DNA of 64,000 bases. Origin: Occallatibacter gabretensis (GTDB lineage: Bacteria > Acidobacteriota > Terriglobia > Terriglobales > Acidobacteriaceae). A program made the position numbers and the translations under genes. The stretch lies in contig NZ_LAIJ01000009.1 of the NCBI RefSeq assembly GCF_001449115.1, positions 2,300,114-2,364,113 of the forward strand, in the 5' to 3' direction. Below, piece by piece: positions 1 to 8,117 of the stretch. Positions within the stretch are counted from its first letter, which is position 1, and each line of letters opens with the position of its first letter. The notes beneath the pieces are model-generated. The model was not told the DNA's origin. It ran no database searches and worked only from the letters and a program-made list of their open reading frames with translations.

Positions 1-1140
1 TGGTCCCAATGGTTTGCTGGAATGCTCCACGTTCAGCCAGATGACCGAATATATAACTGCTTACCGATGTATCACAGCATTGGCGGGGTACTTGTTCCCG
101 GCGCTGCGTTGGCGAGCGGAGGCAGCGTTGTGGTTCGTGAGTCCTTTTCGGTCAGCCAGTTTTGGAATGATGTAGTCCGTTGGGATTGCACGATGTTTCA
201 ATACATCGGGGAATTCTGCCGGTACCTGCTTCACGCACCGCAGGGATCAAACGATCTGAATCATCGCATCCGGATAGCCTGCGGTAATGGCATGTCAGCA
301 GATACCTGGCGTTTGTTTCAGGAACGGTTTCACATTCCGAGAATTCTCGAATTTTATGCCTCCACTGAAGGCGCGTTGTCCTTATTCAATGTAGAGGGAG
401 AACCGGGTGCAATTGGCCGCGTCCCGCCCTACCTGGCGCATCGATTTTCGCCGGTTCTGACAAAGTTTGATCCTGAGCGTGCGGAGTTGGTGCGCAATGC
501 GCAGGGGTTTTGCATTCCGTGTGCGACCAATGAAGCAGGAGAAGCTCTTGCTCGGATAGTCAAAGATCCATCGCAGGTAGGCAGCCGGTTTGAAGGCTAC
601 ACGGACACAGGGGCATCTGAAAGCAAGTTGTTACGGGACGTTTTTGAGCCTGGCGATGTATGGTTTCGCACTGGCGATCTGATGCGAAGGAACGAAAAGG
701 GATTTTTCTACTTTGTCGATCGCATCGGCGAGACGTTTCGATGGAAGGGCGAGAATGTTGCAACTACTGAAGTCGCCGAAGTCCTTCGTGCATTTCCGGG
801 CGTCAAGCATGCAATTGTTTATGGTGTAAAAATTGCGGGCGCAGAGGGTAGGATCGGCATGGCTGCACTCACTGTCGACGGCGTTCCGGACCTGGAAGCA
901 CTTCGGCAACACTGGGTACAGCGTCTCCCATCGTACGCGCGTCCAGCATTCATTCGCCTTCAGGATGACTTCGAGACAACCGGAACATTTAAGTATTCAA
1001 AGAACGAATTGATACGCCAGGGATACAATCCGGATCTGACAGCCGATGCTGTCTATTTCGTTAATCCGGCGATGCAAGCGCTACACCTGCTCAACCGGGA
1101 TCTGTACGAGCGGATACAAGCCGGGCAGATCCGCTTGTGA
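1..1140 (+). CDS. Fatty-acyl-CoA synthetase (FATP/FadD6-like), 3' part
   Basis: The frame is open from the first base, so the N-terminal part lies outside the window; about 379 C-terminal residues are visible. It belongs to the ANL (AMP-forming) superfamily and would activate a long or very long fatty acid to its CoA thioester through an acyl-adenylate. Visible motifs in order are FYASTEG (A5 region), GDVWFRTGDL (A7), and the A8 hinge DRIGETFRWKGENVATTEV, whose wording is typical of the FATP/very-long-chain acyl-CoA synthetase branch. Near the C-terminus GTFKYSKNEL carries the lysine region expected at A10. The next gene, a PLP decarboxylase on the same strand, starts about 130 bp downstream, so co-transcription is possible but unproven. 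Family assignment is firm; chain-length specificity is not readable. Confidence 0.88.
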   Translation, partial: WSQWFAGMLHVQPDDRIYNCLPMYHSIGGVLVPGAALASGGSVVVRESFSVSQFWNDVVRWDCTMFQYIGEFCRYLLHAPQGSNDLNHRIRIACGNGMSADTWRLFQERFHIPRILEFYASTEGALSLFNVEGEPGAIGRVPPYLAHRFSPVLTKFDPERAELVRNAQGFCIPCATNEAGEALARIVKDPSQVGSRFEGYTDTGASESKLLRDVFEPGDVWFRTGDLMRRNEKGFFYFVDRIGETFRWKGENVATTEVAEVLRAFPGVKHAIVYGVKIAGAEGRIGMAALTVDGVPDLEALRQHWVQRLPSYARPAFIRLQDDFETTGTFKYSKNELIRQGYNPDLTADAVYFVNPAMQALHLLNRDLYERIQAGQIRL

Positions 1141-1270
1141 CTGAAGCCGCTTTCTTAGCTTTGCGGTAGCTTTAGAAAAATCCGCGCAGATGAGTATGCG
1201 CACAAAAAAGAATGAAGCTGCATATTCATTCGCATAAGACACCCGCAAGAACTGTCAGCCTAACTAATCC

Positions 1271-2653
1271 ATGTTTATTGATCCAATCCGGCATGAGTTT
1301 GAAACAACGCAGGCCCTCATCGATGAAGGGCCGGTTTGGCCGAATGTTTCTCCTGAAGAAGTTCGAGAGCATCTTGTGGCCCGATACGATTTCAGCCGGG
1401 CGATTCCTCTGGAAGATGTTGCCGCTGATGTAGAAGAAATGCTGCGCCGCTGGCAAGTGCAGATCACGCATCCTCGTTACTTGGGCTTATTCAACCCCAG
1501 CATTAGCTTTGCTTCCGTCATTGCGGACGCATTGGTTGCTACCTATAATCCACAGCTTGCGGCTTGGCGGACTGCGCCGGCACCTAACGAAATTGAGCGG
1601 CATACGCTTGGCTGGCTTGCAACCAAGTTTGGTCTGCCTTCTAATGCACTCGCCACTTTCACCAGCGGCGGGGCGGAGGCAAACCTCTCTGCTGTCGTCA
1701 CCGCCTTAACTCATGCGTTTCCCGACTACAGTGATAATGGTCTCAGAAGCCTAGCTGCTACTCCTGTCATTTATCTCTCAGCGGAAGCGCATCATTCCTT
1801 TAGCAAAATTGTCCACATGGTGGGTCTCGGGCGCAAATCCCTGCGAGCGTTGCCGACTGACCTCGATCTAAGGATGAACCCTCGCGCTCTTGCTCGTGAG
1901 ATCAGCGAAGATCGTGCAAATGGATTTGCTCCCCTGATGGTAGTTGGAACCGCCGGTACGACTGCCGCCGGCGCAATTGATCCCTTGCAGGAACTTGCTC
2001 AGCTCTGTCGGGATGAGGGGATGTGGTTTCATGTAGATGCTGCATGGGGTGGAGCGGCGATTCTCGCGCCTTCGCTGCGAAACCATATTGCCGGCATTGA
2101 GTTCGCAGATTCGATTACTTGCGATGCTCACAAGTGGTTCTCTGTCTCTATGGCCTGCGGAATGTTCTTCTGCCGTTATCCAGAGACAGTGGCGCGTGCC
2201 TTTCGAGCGACCGCCTCTTATATGCCGGGCAGCGCTGGCACCACAACCTTCGATCCATATACAAATTCAGTTCAGTGGTCGCGCAGATTCACGGGGCTGA
2301 AACTCTTTATGAGCCTCGCTGAACGTGGTGAATCTGGTCAGGCAGCCATGATCGAGCACCAGGCTCGAATGGGCGAAGTTCTGAGAGAATCGCTTTCCGC
2401 CGCCGGCTGGCGAATCGTAAACAAAACACCCTTGCCGGTGGTCTGTTTCACAAGGGATGGCCTTGATATTCCAGGTTTTCTATCAGATCTTCGCAATGAA
2501 CAGACTGCCTGGATGTCTGAGGCCCATATCAATGGTACGTCCGCTGTACGCGCATGTATTTCCAGTTTCAAAACCACAGAAGGCGACATACATGATGTTG
2601 TTCGTGATATCACTCGCCTCGCGGCGAAACAGGGCATTCATGCCGCCGGGTAA
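1271..2653 (+). CDS. Group II PLP-dependent decarboxylase (aromatic/acidic amino acid type)
   Basis: A 460-residue cytosolic fold-type I PLP enzyme of the aromatic-L-amino-acid/glutamate decarboxylase family, expected to release CO2 from an amino acid to give an amine. The PLP lysine is K288 in CDAHKWF; the pyridine-binding aspartate is D256 in FHVDAAWG; the phosphate-binding TSGGAEAN lies at 131-138; a ring-stacking histidine is likely in EAHHSF (172-177). Length is slightly below the usual 470-500. The substrate cannot be read off; some family members use acyl- or sugar-linked substrates. The start at 1271 is the only good in-frame ATG before the conserved N-terminal HEFE region, but no clear Shine-Dalgarno precedes it. 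It lies between an acyl-CoA synthetase and metY, all on the same strand. Confidence 0.87.
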   Translation: MFIDPIRHEFETTQALIDEGPVWPNVSPEEVREHLVARYDFSRAIPLEDVAADVEEMLRRWQVQITHPRYLGLFNPSISFASVIADALVATYNPQLAAWRTAPAPNEIERHTLGWLATKFGLPSNALATFTSGGAEANLSAVVTALTHAFPDYSDNGLRSLAATPVIYLSAEAHHSFSKIVHMVGLGRKSLRALPTDLDLRMNPRALAREISEDRANGFAPLMVVGTAGTTAAGAIDPLQELAQLCRDEGMWFHVDAAWGGAAILAPSLRNHIAGIEFADSITCDAHKWFSVSMACGMFFCRYPETVARAFRATASYMPGSAGTTTFDPYTNSVQWSRRFTGLKLFMSLAERGESGQAAMIEHQARMGEVLRESLSAAGWRIVNKTPLPVVCFTRDGLDIPGFLSDLRNEQTAWMSEAHINGTSAVRACISSFKTTEGDIHDVVRDITRLAAKQGIHAAG

Positions 2654-2724
2654 TCTCCTGCGCATTGGCAGAAGACAACGACACGCTATAAACGATGCCC
2701 TCGTTTTTTGCGTGCAGGAATAAG

Positions 2725-4005
2725 ATGAAACCAGAGACTATCGCTATTCACAGCGGCTATCAGGTGGATCCGACAACAAAGTCTGTCGCCGTCCCAATCT
2801 ATCAAACCGTGGCGTATGCATTTGACAGCGCTGAGCACGCTGCGGCACTTTTCAACCTGGAAGCAGAAGGCTATCGATACACCAGAATCGGAAATCCGAC
2901 GACAGATGTTCTGGAGCGGCGCATTACCGCCCTGGAAGGAGGCGTGGCAGCACAGTGTCTCGCCAGTGGGCAGGCAGCTGTCTCGTACGCACTCTTCAAC
3001 GTTAGCTCGCTCGGCAGCAACATTGTCTCTGTTCCCCAGTTGTATGGCACCACGCACACGCTGCTTGCCCATCTGCTTCCACAGCAGGGAACTCAGGTGC
3101 GCTTTGCGAGTTCCGATCAGCCGGAAGCTATCGAATCTCTGATCGATGAGCAAACGCGTGCCGTCTACTGTGAGAGCGTCGGTAATCCCGCGGGGAATGT
3201 CTGCGACATAGAGGCGCTAGCTGAAGTGGCTCACGCGCACGGCGTGCCGCTGATCGTCGATAACACCGTGGCAACGCCCATCCTTCTTCGTCCGATTGAT
3301 TACGGCGCTGATATCGTAGTGCACTCACTTACGAAATTTCTTGGCGGCCACGGAACGACACTCGGGGGTGCGATTGTCGACAGTGGCAACTTCCCCTGGA
3401 AAGAATATGCAGCACGGTTTCCGATGTTCACTCAGCCCGACGCCTCTTATCACGGCCTGGTTTACACCGAGCACTACGGAAAGGCCGCCTTCATTGGGCG
3501 CTGCAAGAGTCTTTATCAACGGACTACAGGGGCAGTACTCTCGCCCTTTAGTGCATTTTTGCTGTTGCAGGGGATAGAGACGGTTGCGCTGAGAGTAGAA
3601 CGCCACGTGGAAAACGGGCGGCGTGTTGCAGAATTTCTGCGCGACCATCCGCAGGTCGAATGGGTCAATTATCCAGGCTTCGCTGAAAACAGATATCACC
3701 TTCTGGCGAAAAAATATCTGGGAGGACGTGCTTGCTCGCTTATATCCTTCGGGATCAAGGGCGGCTTTCCTGCTGCAGTCAAATTTCATGACGCGCTCAA
3801 CCTGGTCACCAGGCTGGTGAATCTCGGCGATGCCAAGTCTCTCGCTTGCCATCCAGCTTCCACAACGCACCGTCAGATGTCGCCGGAAGAGCAGCGCAGT
3901 GCGGGCGTCACTCCGGAAATGCTTCGCCTGAGTGTAGGCATTGAGCACATAGACGATATCGTTGCCGATCTCGAGCAGGCGCTCGAAGCTGCAGCGCGCA
4001 GCTAA
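2725..4005 (+). CDS. metY: O-acetylhomoserine sulfhydrylase (MetY-like)
   Basis: A 426-residue Cys/Met-metabolism PLP enzyme (gamma family), predicted to make homocysteine from O-acylhomoserine and sulfide. It opens with ETIAIHSGYQVDPTTKSVAV, typical of MetY. YRYTRIGNPT (50-59) is the tetramer-contact and PLP-phosphate region, and the Schiff-base lysine is K204 in HSLTKFLGGHG. I chose the ATG at 2725 over one 30 bp upstream because the sequence AGGAATAAG sits just before it and the protein then begins at the conserved N-terminus. The next gene encodes a MetA-family homoserine acyltransferase, the enzyme supplying its substrate. The two genes are 34 bp apart and probably form an operon. Cystathionine-gamma-synthase activity is the main alternative. 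Confidence 0.9.
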   Translation: MKPETIAIHSGYQVDPTTKSVAVPIYQTVAYAFDSAEHAAALFNLEAEGYRYTRIGNPTTDVLERRITALEGGVAAQCLASGQAAVSYALFNVSSLGSNIVSVPQLYGTTHTLLAHLLPQQGTQVRFASSDQPEAIESLIDEQTRAVYCESVGNPAGNVCDIEALAEVAHAHGVPLIVDNTVATPILLRPIDYGADIVVHSLTKFLGGHGTTLGGAIVDSGNFPWKEYAARFPMFTQPDASYHGLVYTEHYGKAAFIGRCKSLYQRTTGAVLSPFSAFLLLQGIETVALRVERHVENGRRVAEFLRDHPQVEWVNYPGFAENRYHLLAKKYLGGRACSLISFGIKGGFPAAVKFHDALNLVTRLVNLGDAKSLACHPASTTHRQMSPEEQRSAGVTPEMLRLSVGIEHIDDIVADLEQALEAAARS

Positions 4006-4039
4006 TTTACACGCCTCTCTGCAGCCTCAGGAGAACTTC

Positions 4040-5131
4040 ATGCCAGTTACGATGGCTCTGCCTTCTTCGAACACGAATTATTCACGCTGTAGTGTAGGTT
4101 GTGCCAGCCCGTCGGCTGAGTGCATTGACCGCAAGAGCAGAAATCTGGCAATTGGGCTGGTGAATAATATGCCGGATGGAGCTCTTCTTGCCACGGAGCA
4201 GCAGTTTTTCTCTCTGCTGAATGCTGCCTCTGGCGAGTTATCTGTCAGTCTTTCGCTCTACTCTCTGCCGAGTATCCCCCGCAGTCCATCGGCACAGAGC
4301 CATATCGACCAAAGTTACAAGAGCGTTGAATCGCTATGGGACACGGAACTGGATGGCCTGATTGTCACGGGAAGAGAACCAATCGCCGCCAATCTGTCCG
4401 ATGAACCTTACTGGCAGAGTTTTGTCAGTCTTCTAGAGTGGGCTCGCGAGAAGACCTATTCCACAGTCTGGTCATGTCTGGCAGCACATGCTGCTGTTCT
4501 GCATATGGACGGTATTCAGCGCGTAAGAAGCGCTCAAAAGCACAGTGGGATTCTCGATAGCACCGGAGTCGCAGGGCACCCGATCACAGCAAATCTTCCC
4601 GCGCAGTTTCGACTGCCGCACTCCCGCTGGAATGGCTTGCGGGAGACAGATCTTACTAATTCCGGCTACCAGGTGCTTATCCGGACTGACGGATCGGGCG
4701 CTGACTCCTTCATCAAGCAGGAGCAGAGCCTGTTCCTTTTCTTTCAAAGTCATCCTGAGTATCAATTAGATAGTCTTCTAATGGAATATCGTCGCGATGC
4801 AATCCGGTTTATTCGTGGGGAAACGGGTAACTATCCGAATGTTCCTCAAGCCTACTTCGATCTTCAGACTGAGCAGGCGTTAGTGGATTTGCAACGCGAG
4901 GTCACTGCGCGACCGCTTGACGGAAGCTTTGCGCGTCTTGAAAGAATACTGTCCTCGGTTGAAGTGAAGAACAGCTGGCACGGGATTGCCGAGACCCTTT
5001 ACAGTAACTGGCTGCAATATATGTCCGCTGAGAAAAGGGCATGTATGCAGAAAAAATATGCCGAAATAGAGACACCCTTGAGTTCGTCGCAGCAGTCAAT
5101 GCAAGATCCAGCGGCGCTCATTTCGCGATAG
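4040..5131 (+). CDS. metA: MetA-family homoserine O-acyltransferase
   Basis: A 363-residue glutamine-amidotransferase-fold acyltransferase that would acylate homoserine for the adjacent MetY. The nucleophile is Cys146 in WSCLAAHA; the His/Glu pair is His238 and Glu240 in FQSHPEY. The order and spacing match E. coli MetA (Cys142, His235, Glu237). The acyl-donor loop reads VTGREP (109-114) where E. coli MetA has ITGAP, so acetyl versus succinyl preference is uncertain. The N-terminal 30 residues are unlike the classical family and rich in Ser/Cys. The ATG at 4040 follows CAGGAG at an ideal distance; an upstream in-frame ATG lies inside metY and is rejected. No SAM riboswitch was recognised upstream of the metY-metA pair. 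Confidence 0.83.
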   Translation: MPVTMALPSSNTNYSRCSVGCASPSAECIDRKSRNLAIGLVNNMPDGALLATEQQFFSLLNAASGELSVSLSLYSLPSIPRSPSAQSHIDQSYKSVESLWDTELDGLIVTGREPIAANLSDEPYWQSFVSLLEWAREKTYSTVWSCLAAHAAVLHMDGIQRVRSAQKHSGILDSTGVAGHPITANLPAQFRLPHSRWNGLRETDLTNSGYQVLIRTDGSGADSFIKQEQSLFLFFQSHPEYQLDSLLMEYRRDAIRFIRGETGNYPNVPQAYFDLQTEQALVDLQREVTARPLDGSFARLERILSSVEVKNSWHGIAETLYSNWLQYMSAEKRACMQKKYAEIETPLSSSQQSMQDPAALISR

Positions 5132-5243
5132 TAGAGAATTTCTTTTAGCAAGTAATAGTATGGAGTCACGGGCCTCATGATTTTCGCTGCCATACAGGCG
5201 AAGATCATGGGGCATTGATTTTTGGGGTTCACGCGAGGAAAGC

Positions 5244-6503
5244 ATGAAGCGAATACTCCTTTATACAATTTCGATCGTAGTCCTTGGCACTTTGGGCTTA
5301 GTGCTTTGGGCCGCTTTCCGCGTTCGCGCTTCGTCAACACAGGCTGACGGCTCCGGCCGTAGCGAATGGAGCCCCGCTGCAGCAGCAAGCTATCTCGATG
5401 ATCGAGAAGCCTGGTGGCAGGGATGGAAGCCGGCGCAACTGGAAAAGGGAACTGTCTGTATTTCCTGTCATACAGTTGTTCCGTATGCCTTCGTCCGTCC
5501 GATGCTTCGTCGGCAGTTGGGCGAAGCCGCGTTAACGCCTTATGAAACGAAGATGCTTGGAAGCATTGAGACTCGGGTGAATGAGTGGTCTCGAATGAAA
5601 CCGTACTACACCGATGCCGCTCATGCTATGCCCTCGCATTCCACGGAAGCAGTACTCAATGCAGTGATTCTGGCAGCATATGGCGGCGGGAATCAGCAGT
5701 CTGACCCGTTGGTTCACCGGGCCTTTGACAATGCATGGGCGTTGCAAAAAACAGATGGTGAAAACATTGGTGCCTGGGACTGGCAGAATTTTCATGAAGC
5801 GCCCTGGGAGTCGTCCGAATCCGGATACCAGGGAGCCGCGATGATGGCAATTGCTGTGGGAATGGCGTCCGGGCAGAGTGGCAACGACACTGCGACACGC
5901 GAACACGTCCAGCACCTGCGCGAGTACTTGCTCAAGAACTATTCCGTTCAGCCTGCATTGAATCAAATCTATGTTTTGTGGGCCTCCGCTGAGATGCCTG
6001 GACTCCTCAGCGATGTTCAGCGCAAAGACTTGGTGCAAAAGATCACTGGTCTGCAAAATGAGGACGGTGGATGGTCATTGTCGGCTCTGGACAGGCAGGA
6101 GGCCCTGAAGTCTGCAGTGCTGGGCCTGTTCAAGCGCGCTGATCGTGTGGATGGCAGCGACGGATGTGCCACAGGACTTGCTGTCCTTGGTATGAAAAAA
6201 GCCGGCGTCAGTTCGACGTATCCTGCTTTACAGCGCGGGTTGGAGTGGCTCAGAACACATCAATCGCAGAAGGGCAGTTGGTGGGCATCATCCATGAATG
6301 GATTTCGTGATCCTGCCAGCGGGATGGGGCATTTCATGAGCGACGCCGCAACCGGATATGCAGTTCTGGCGCTGGAAGAGGCCGAAGACCAGGTGATTAA
6401 GCCGGATTCCATTCACAGCGGAGATGCCGCGAATATGGGAACGACTGCAATCTTGCGGCAGGCCGCACCTTTACCAAAGCATGTTTTAAGGCTGCCTATG
6501 TAA
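5244..6503 (+). CDS. Membrane-anchored protein with haem c motif and prenyltransferase/squalene-cyclase-like repeats
   Basis: A 419-residue protein. Residues 4-25 form a single N-terminal hydrophobic segment (signal or signal-anchor), so the rest should face the periplasm. A single CISCH (72-76) is a canonical covalent haem c site. From about residue 130 onwards there are alpha/alpha-repeat motifs of the prenyltransferase/squalene oxidase fold: NEDGGWSL, GLAVLGMKKAG, LQRGLEWLRTHQSQKGSWW, and DAATGYAVLALEEA at the end. The acidic DxDD motif of class II terpene cyclases is not present in an obvious form, so cyclase activity should not be assumed. RBS GAGGAAAG lies 3 bp before the ATG. It follows metA by 112 bp and converges with the transaminase gene. 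The combination suggests an electron-transfer or sensor role, but function is unknown. Confidence 0.75.
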   Translation: MKRILLYTISIVVLGTLGLVLWAAFRVRASSTQADGSGRSEWSPAAAASYLDDREAWWQGWKPAQLEKGTVCISCHTVVPYAFVRPMLRRQLGEAALTPYETKMLGSIETRVNEWSRMKPYYTDAAHAMPSHSTEAVLNAVILAAYGGGNQQSDPLVHRAFDNAWALQKTDGENIGAWDWQNFHEAPWESSESGYQGAAMMAIAVGMASGQSGNDTATREHVQHLREYLLKNYSVQPALNQIYVLWASAEMPGLLSDVQRKDLVQKITGLQNEDGGWSLSALDRQEALKSAVLGLFKRADRVDGSDGCATGLAVLGMKKAGVSSTYPALQRGLEWLRTHQSQKGSWWASSMNGFRDPASGMGHFMSDAATGYAVLALEEAEDQVIKPDSIHSGDAANMGTTAILRQAAPLPKHVLRLPM

Positions 6504-6524
6504 GGGAGGTCCCTGACTCGGCTG

Positions 6525-7898
6525 CTAGCGGCGAAGCACGGTTTCTACCGACTCCTTTGTCACTTCTACCATCTGATGGATCTGCTCTTCATTGATAATC
6601 AGCGGCGGCGCAAAGAGTACCTCGTCGCCCGGTAGGGGATGCTCGCCAATAACTGGGCGGGTGCGTGTGATGACCCCTCGATTTATCATCTCTATCCTTA
6701 ACTGCGCGCCAAAATCTTTTTGGGCAGAGAAATTCTTCCGAGTCTTGCGATCCTCCACAAACTCCACCGCGGCGAGCAGTCCTTTCCCTCCGCGAATATC
6801 ACCTGCATTTGGATGATCTTCGAACGCATCTTTGAGTAGTGTCAGCAGAAGGTCGCCCATTCTTGCTGTGTTTTCGAGCAGGCCTTCGCGGTCGATGATT
6901 TCGATGTTCCGGAGAGCGACGGCACAGCAAGGCGGATGACCTGAATTTGTATAGCCGTGCATCCAGCGGTTTGCCGGCTCGACGGAATCGAGCGCGTCCT
7001 TGATCTTCTGATGGACGATAATTCCGCTGAGCGGCAGATATCCAGAGGTCACGCCCTTCGCGAAGGACAGAATGTCTGGCCTGACGTCCCAGTGTTCCAG
7101 ACCAAACCAGCGCCCCGTTCGCCCAAAGCCCGTAATAATTTCATCAGCAATCATCAGCACGTCGTAGCGTGTGCATATTTCGCGTATGCGCGGCCAGTAA
7201 TCGTCTGTGGGATAAATTGCGCCACCTGCGCCATGAATCGGCTCGCCGATGAACGCAGCGATTGTATCGGGCCCCTCCCGCAGGATCGCTTCCTCCAACT
7301 CGCGAGCTGCCGCCTCGCCAACCGTTATGCCCGTTTTAACTTCTTCGGAACGGAATGGATAACAGGTTGGGATATGAATGAAGCCGGGCACCAGAGGGCT
7401 AAACATCTTTTTGTATCCTGCCATGCCCGTAGCGGTCATCGCCTGTAAGGTCACTCCGTGATACCCATGGATGCGGGAGATGATCTTGACCTTATCGGGC
7501 TTGCCAGATACTTTCCAGTAATAGCGAGCCGTTTTGAATGCCGATTCATTTGCTTCGGCTCCGCCCGAGCTAAAGAATACTGCTCCCATTGAGGGCGCTA
7601 ATTTAATCAGGCGTTCTGCCAGTTCGATCGAAGGTATTGTTGTCGATCCTGCGTACCCTGAGTAGTATGCCAATCGTTTCATCTGGTCAGCGGCAACCTC
7701 TGCCAACTCGCCCCGTCCATGACCTACATTTACGTTCCAGAGTCCTGACAGGCCGTCGATATATTCCCGGCCTTCCGTGTCTCGGACATATATTCCGTTT
7801 CCACTCTCAAAAATCAAGCTGTCAGTGGTTTCAACCGGATGATGTAGTGAGTGAATCTGATGCTGCCGATCCAACCTTGCCAGGTCCTTGGTAAGCAT
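6525..7898 (-). CDS. Class III PLP aminotransferase (omega-transaminase type)
   Basis: A 457-residue fold-type I, class III aminotransferase transferring a terminal amino group from an omega-amino acid or diamine to a keto acid. Key parts are FFSSGGAEANESA (108-120, phosphate-binding), RIHGYHG (142-148, ring stacking), MIADEIITGFGRTG (249-262, with D252 holding the pyridine nitrogen), and FAKGVTSGYLPLSG with catalytic K281. The best relatives are beta-alanine:pyruvate or putrescine-type transaminases; the substrate is not deducible. It is convergent with the haem-cyclase-like gene, 21 bp between stops. The start is the first ATG in frame, giving a full-length N-terminus. Confidence 0.88.
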   Translation of the reverse strand: MLTKDLARLDRQHQIHSLHHPVETTDSLIFESGNGIYVRDTEGREYIDGLSGLWNVNVGHGRGELAEVAADQMKRLAYYSGYAGSTTIPSIELAERLIKLAPSMGAVFFSSGGAEANESAFKTARYYWKVSGKPDKVKIISRIHGYHGVTLQAMTATGMAGYKKMFSPLVPGFIHIPTCYPFRSEEVKTGITVGEAAARELEEAILREGPDTIAAFIGEPIHGAGGAIYPTDDYWPRIREICTRYDVLMIADEIITGFGRTGRWFGLEHWDVRPDILSFAKGVTSGYLPLSGIIVHQKIKDALDSVEPANRWMHGYTNSGHPPCCAVALRNIEIIDREGLLENTARMGDLLLTLLKDAFEDHPNAGDIRGGKGLLAAVEFVEDRKTRKNFSAQKDFGAQLRIEMINRGVITRTRPVIGEHPLPGDEVLFAPPLIINEEQIHQMVEVTKESVETVLRR

Positions 7899-8060
7899 TC
7901 AGAAAATCCCTTCTTCTACCTTGTACTGTGGCGATAATACTAGGCTAATCGCTATCCGGTGGGCAATTATTTGAGCCGTTGTAGAAGTTGTAAGTGGAGT
8001 TGTCAATTCTGTCGAAAAGGAGGAATTCTTTTTTGGAATTGCCGGGCAGATGTCCAGAGC

Positions 8061-8100
8061 AAAAAAATGGCAGGGACTGTTCGTGAGAACCATCCCTGCC
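8061..8100 (-). terminator. Rho-independent terminator of the repeat lipoprotein gene
   Basis: Read on the minus strand, an 8-bp perfect stem (GGCAGGGA at 8069-8076 pairing with TCCCTGCC at 8093-8100) is followed by ATTTTTTT. It lies just past the lipoprotein stop codon at 8118. Confidence 0.85.
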
Positions 8101-8117
8101 GTGAGTGAAATCAGCGT

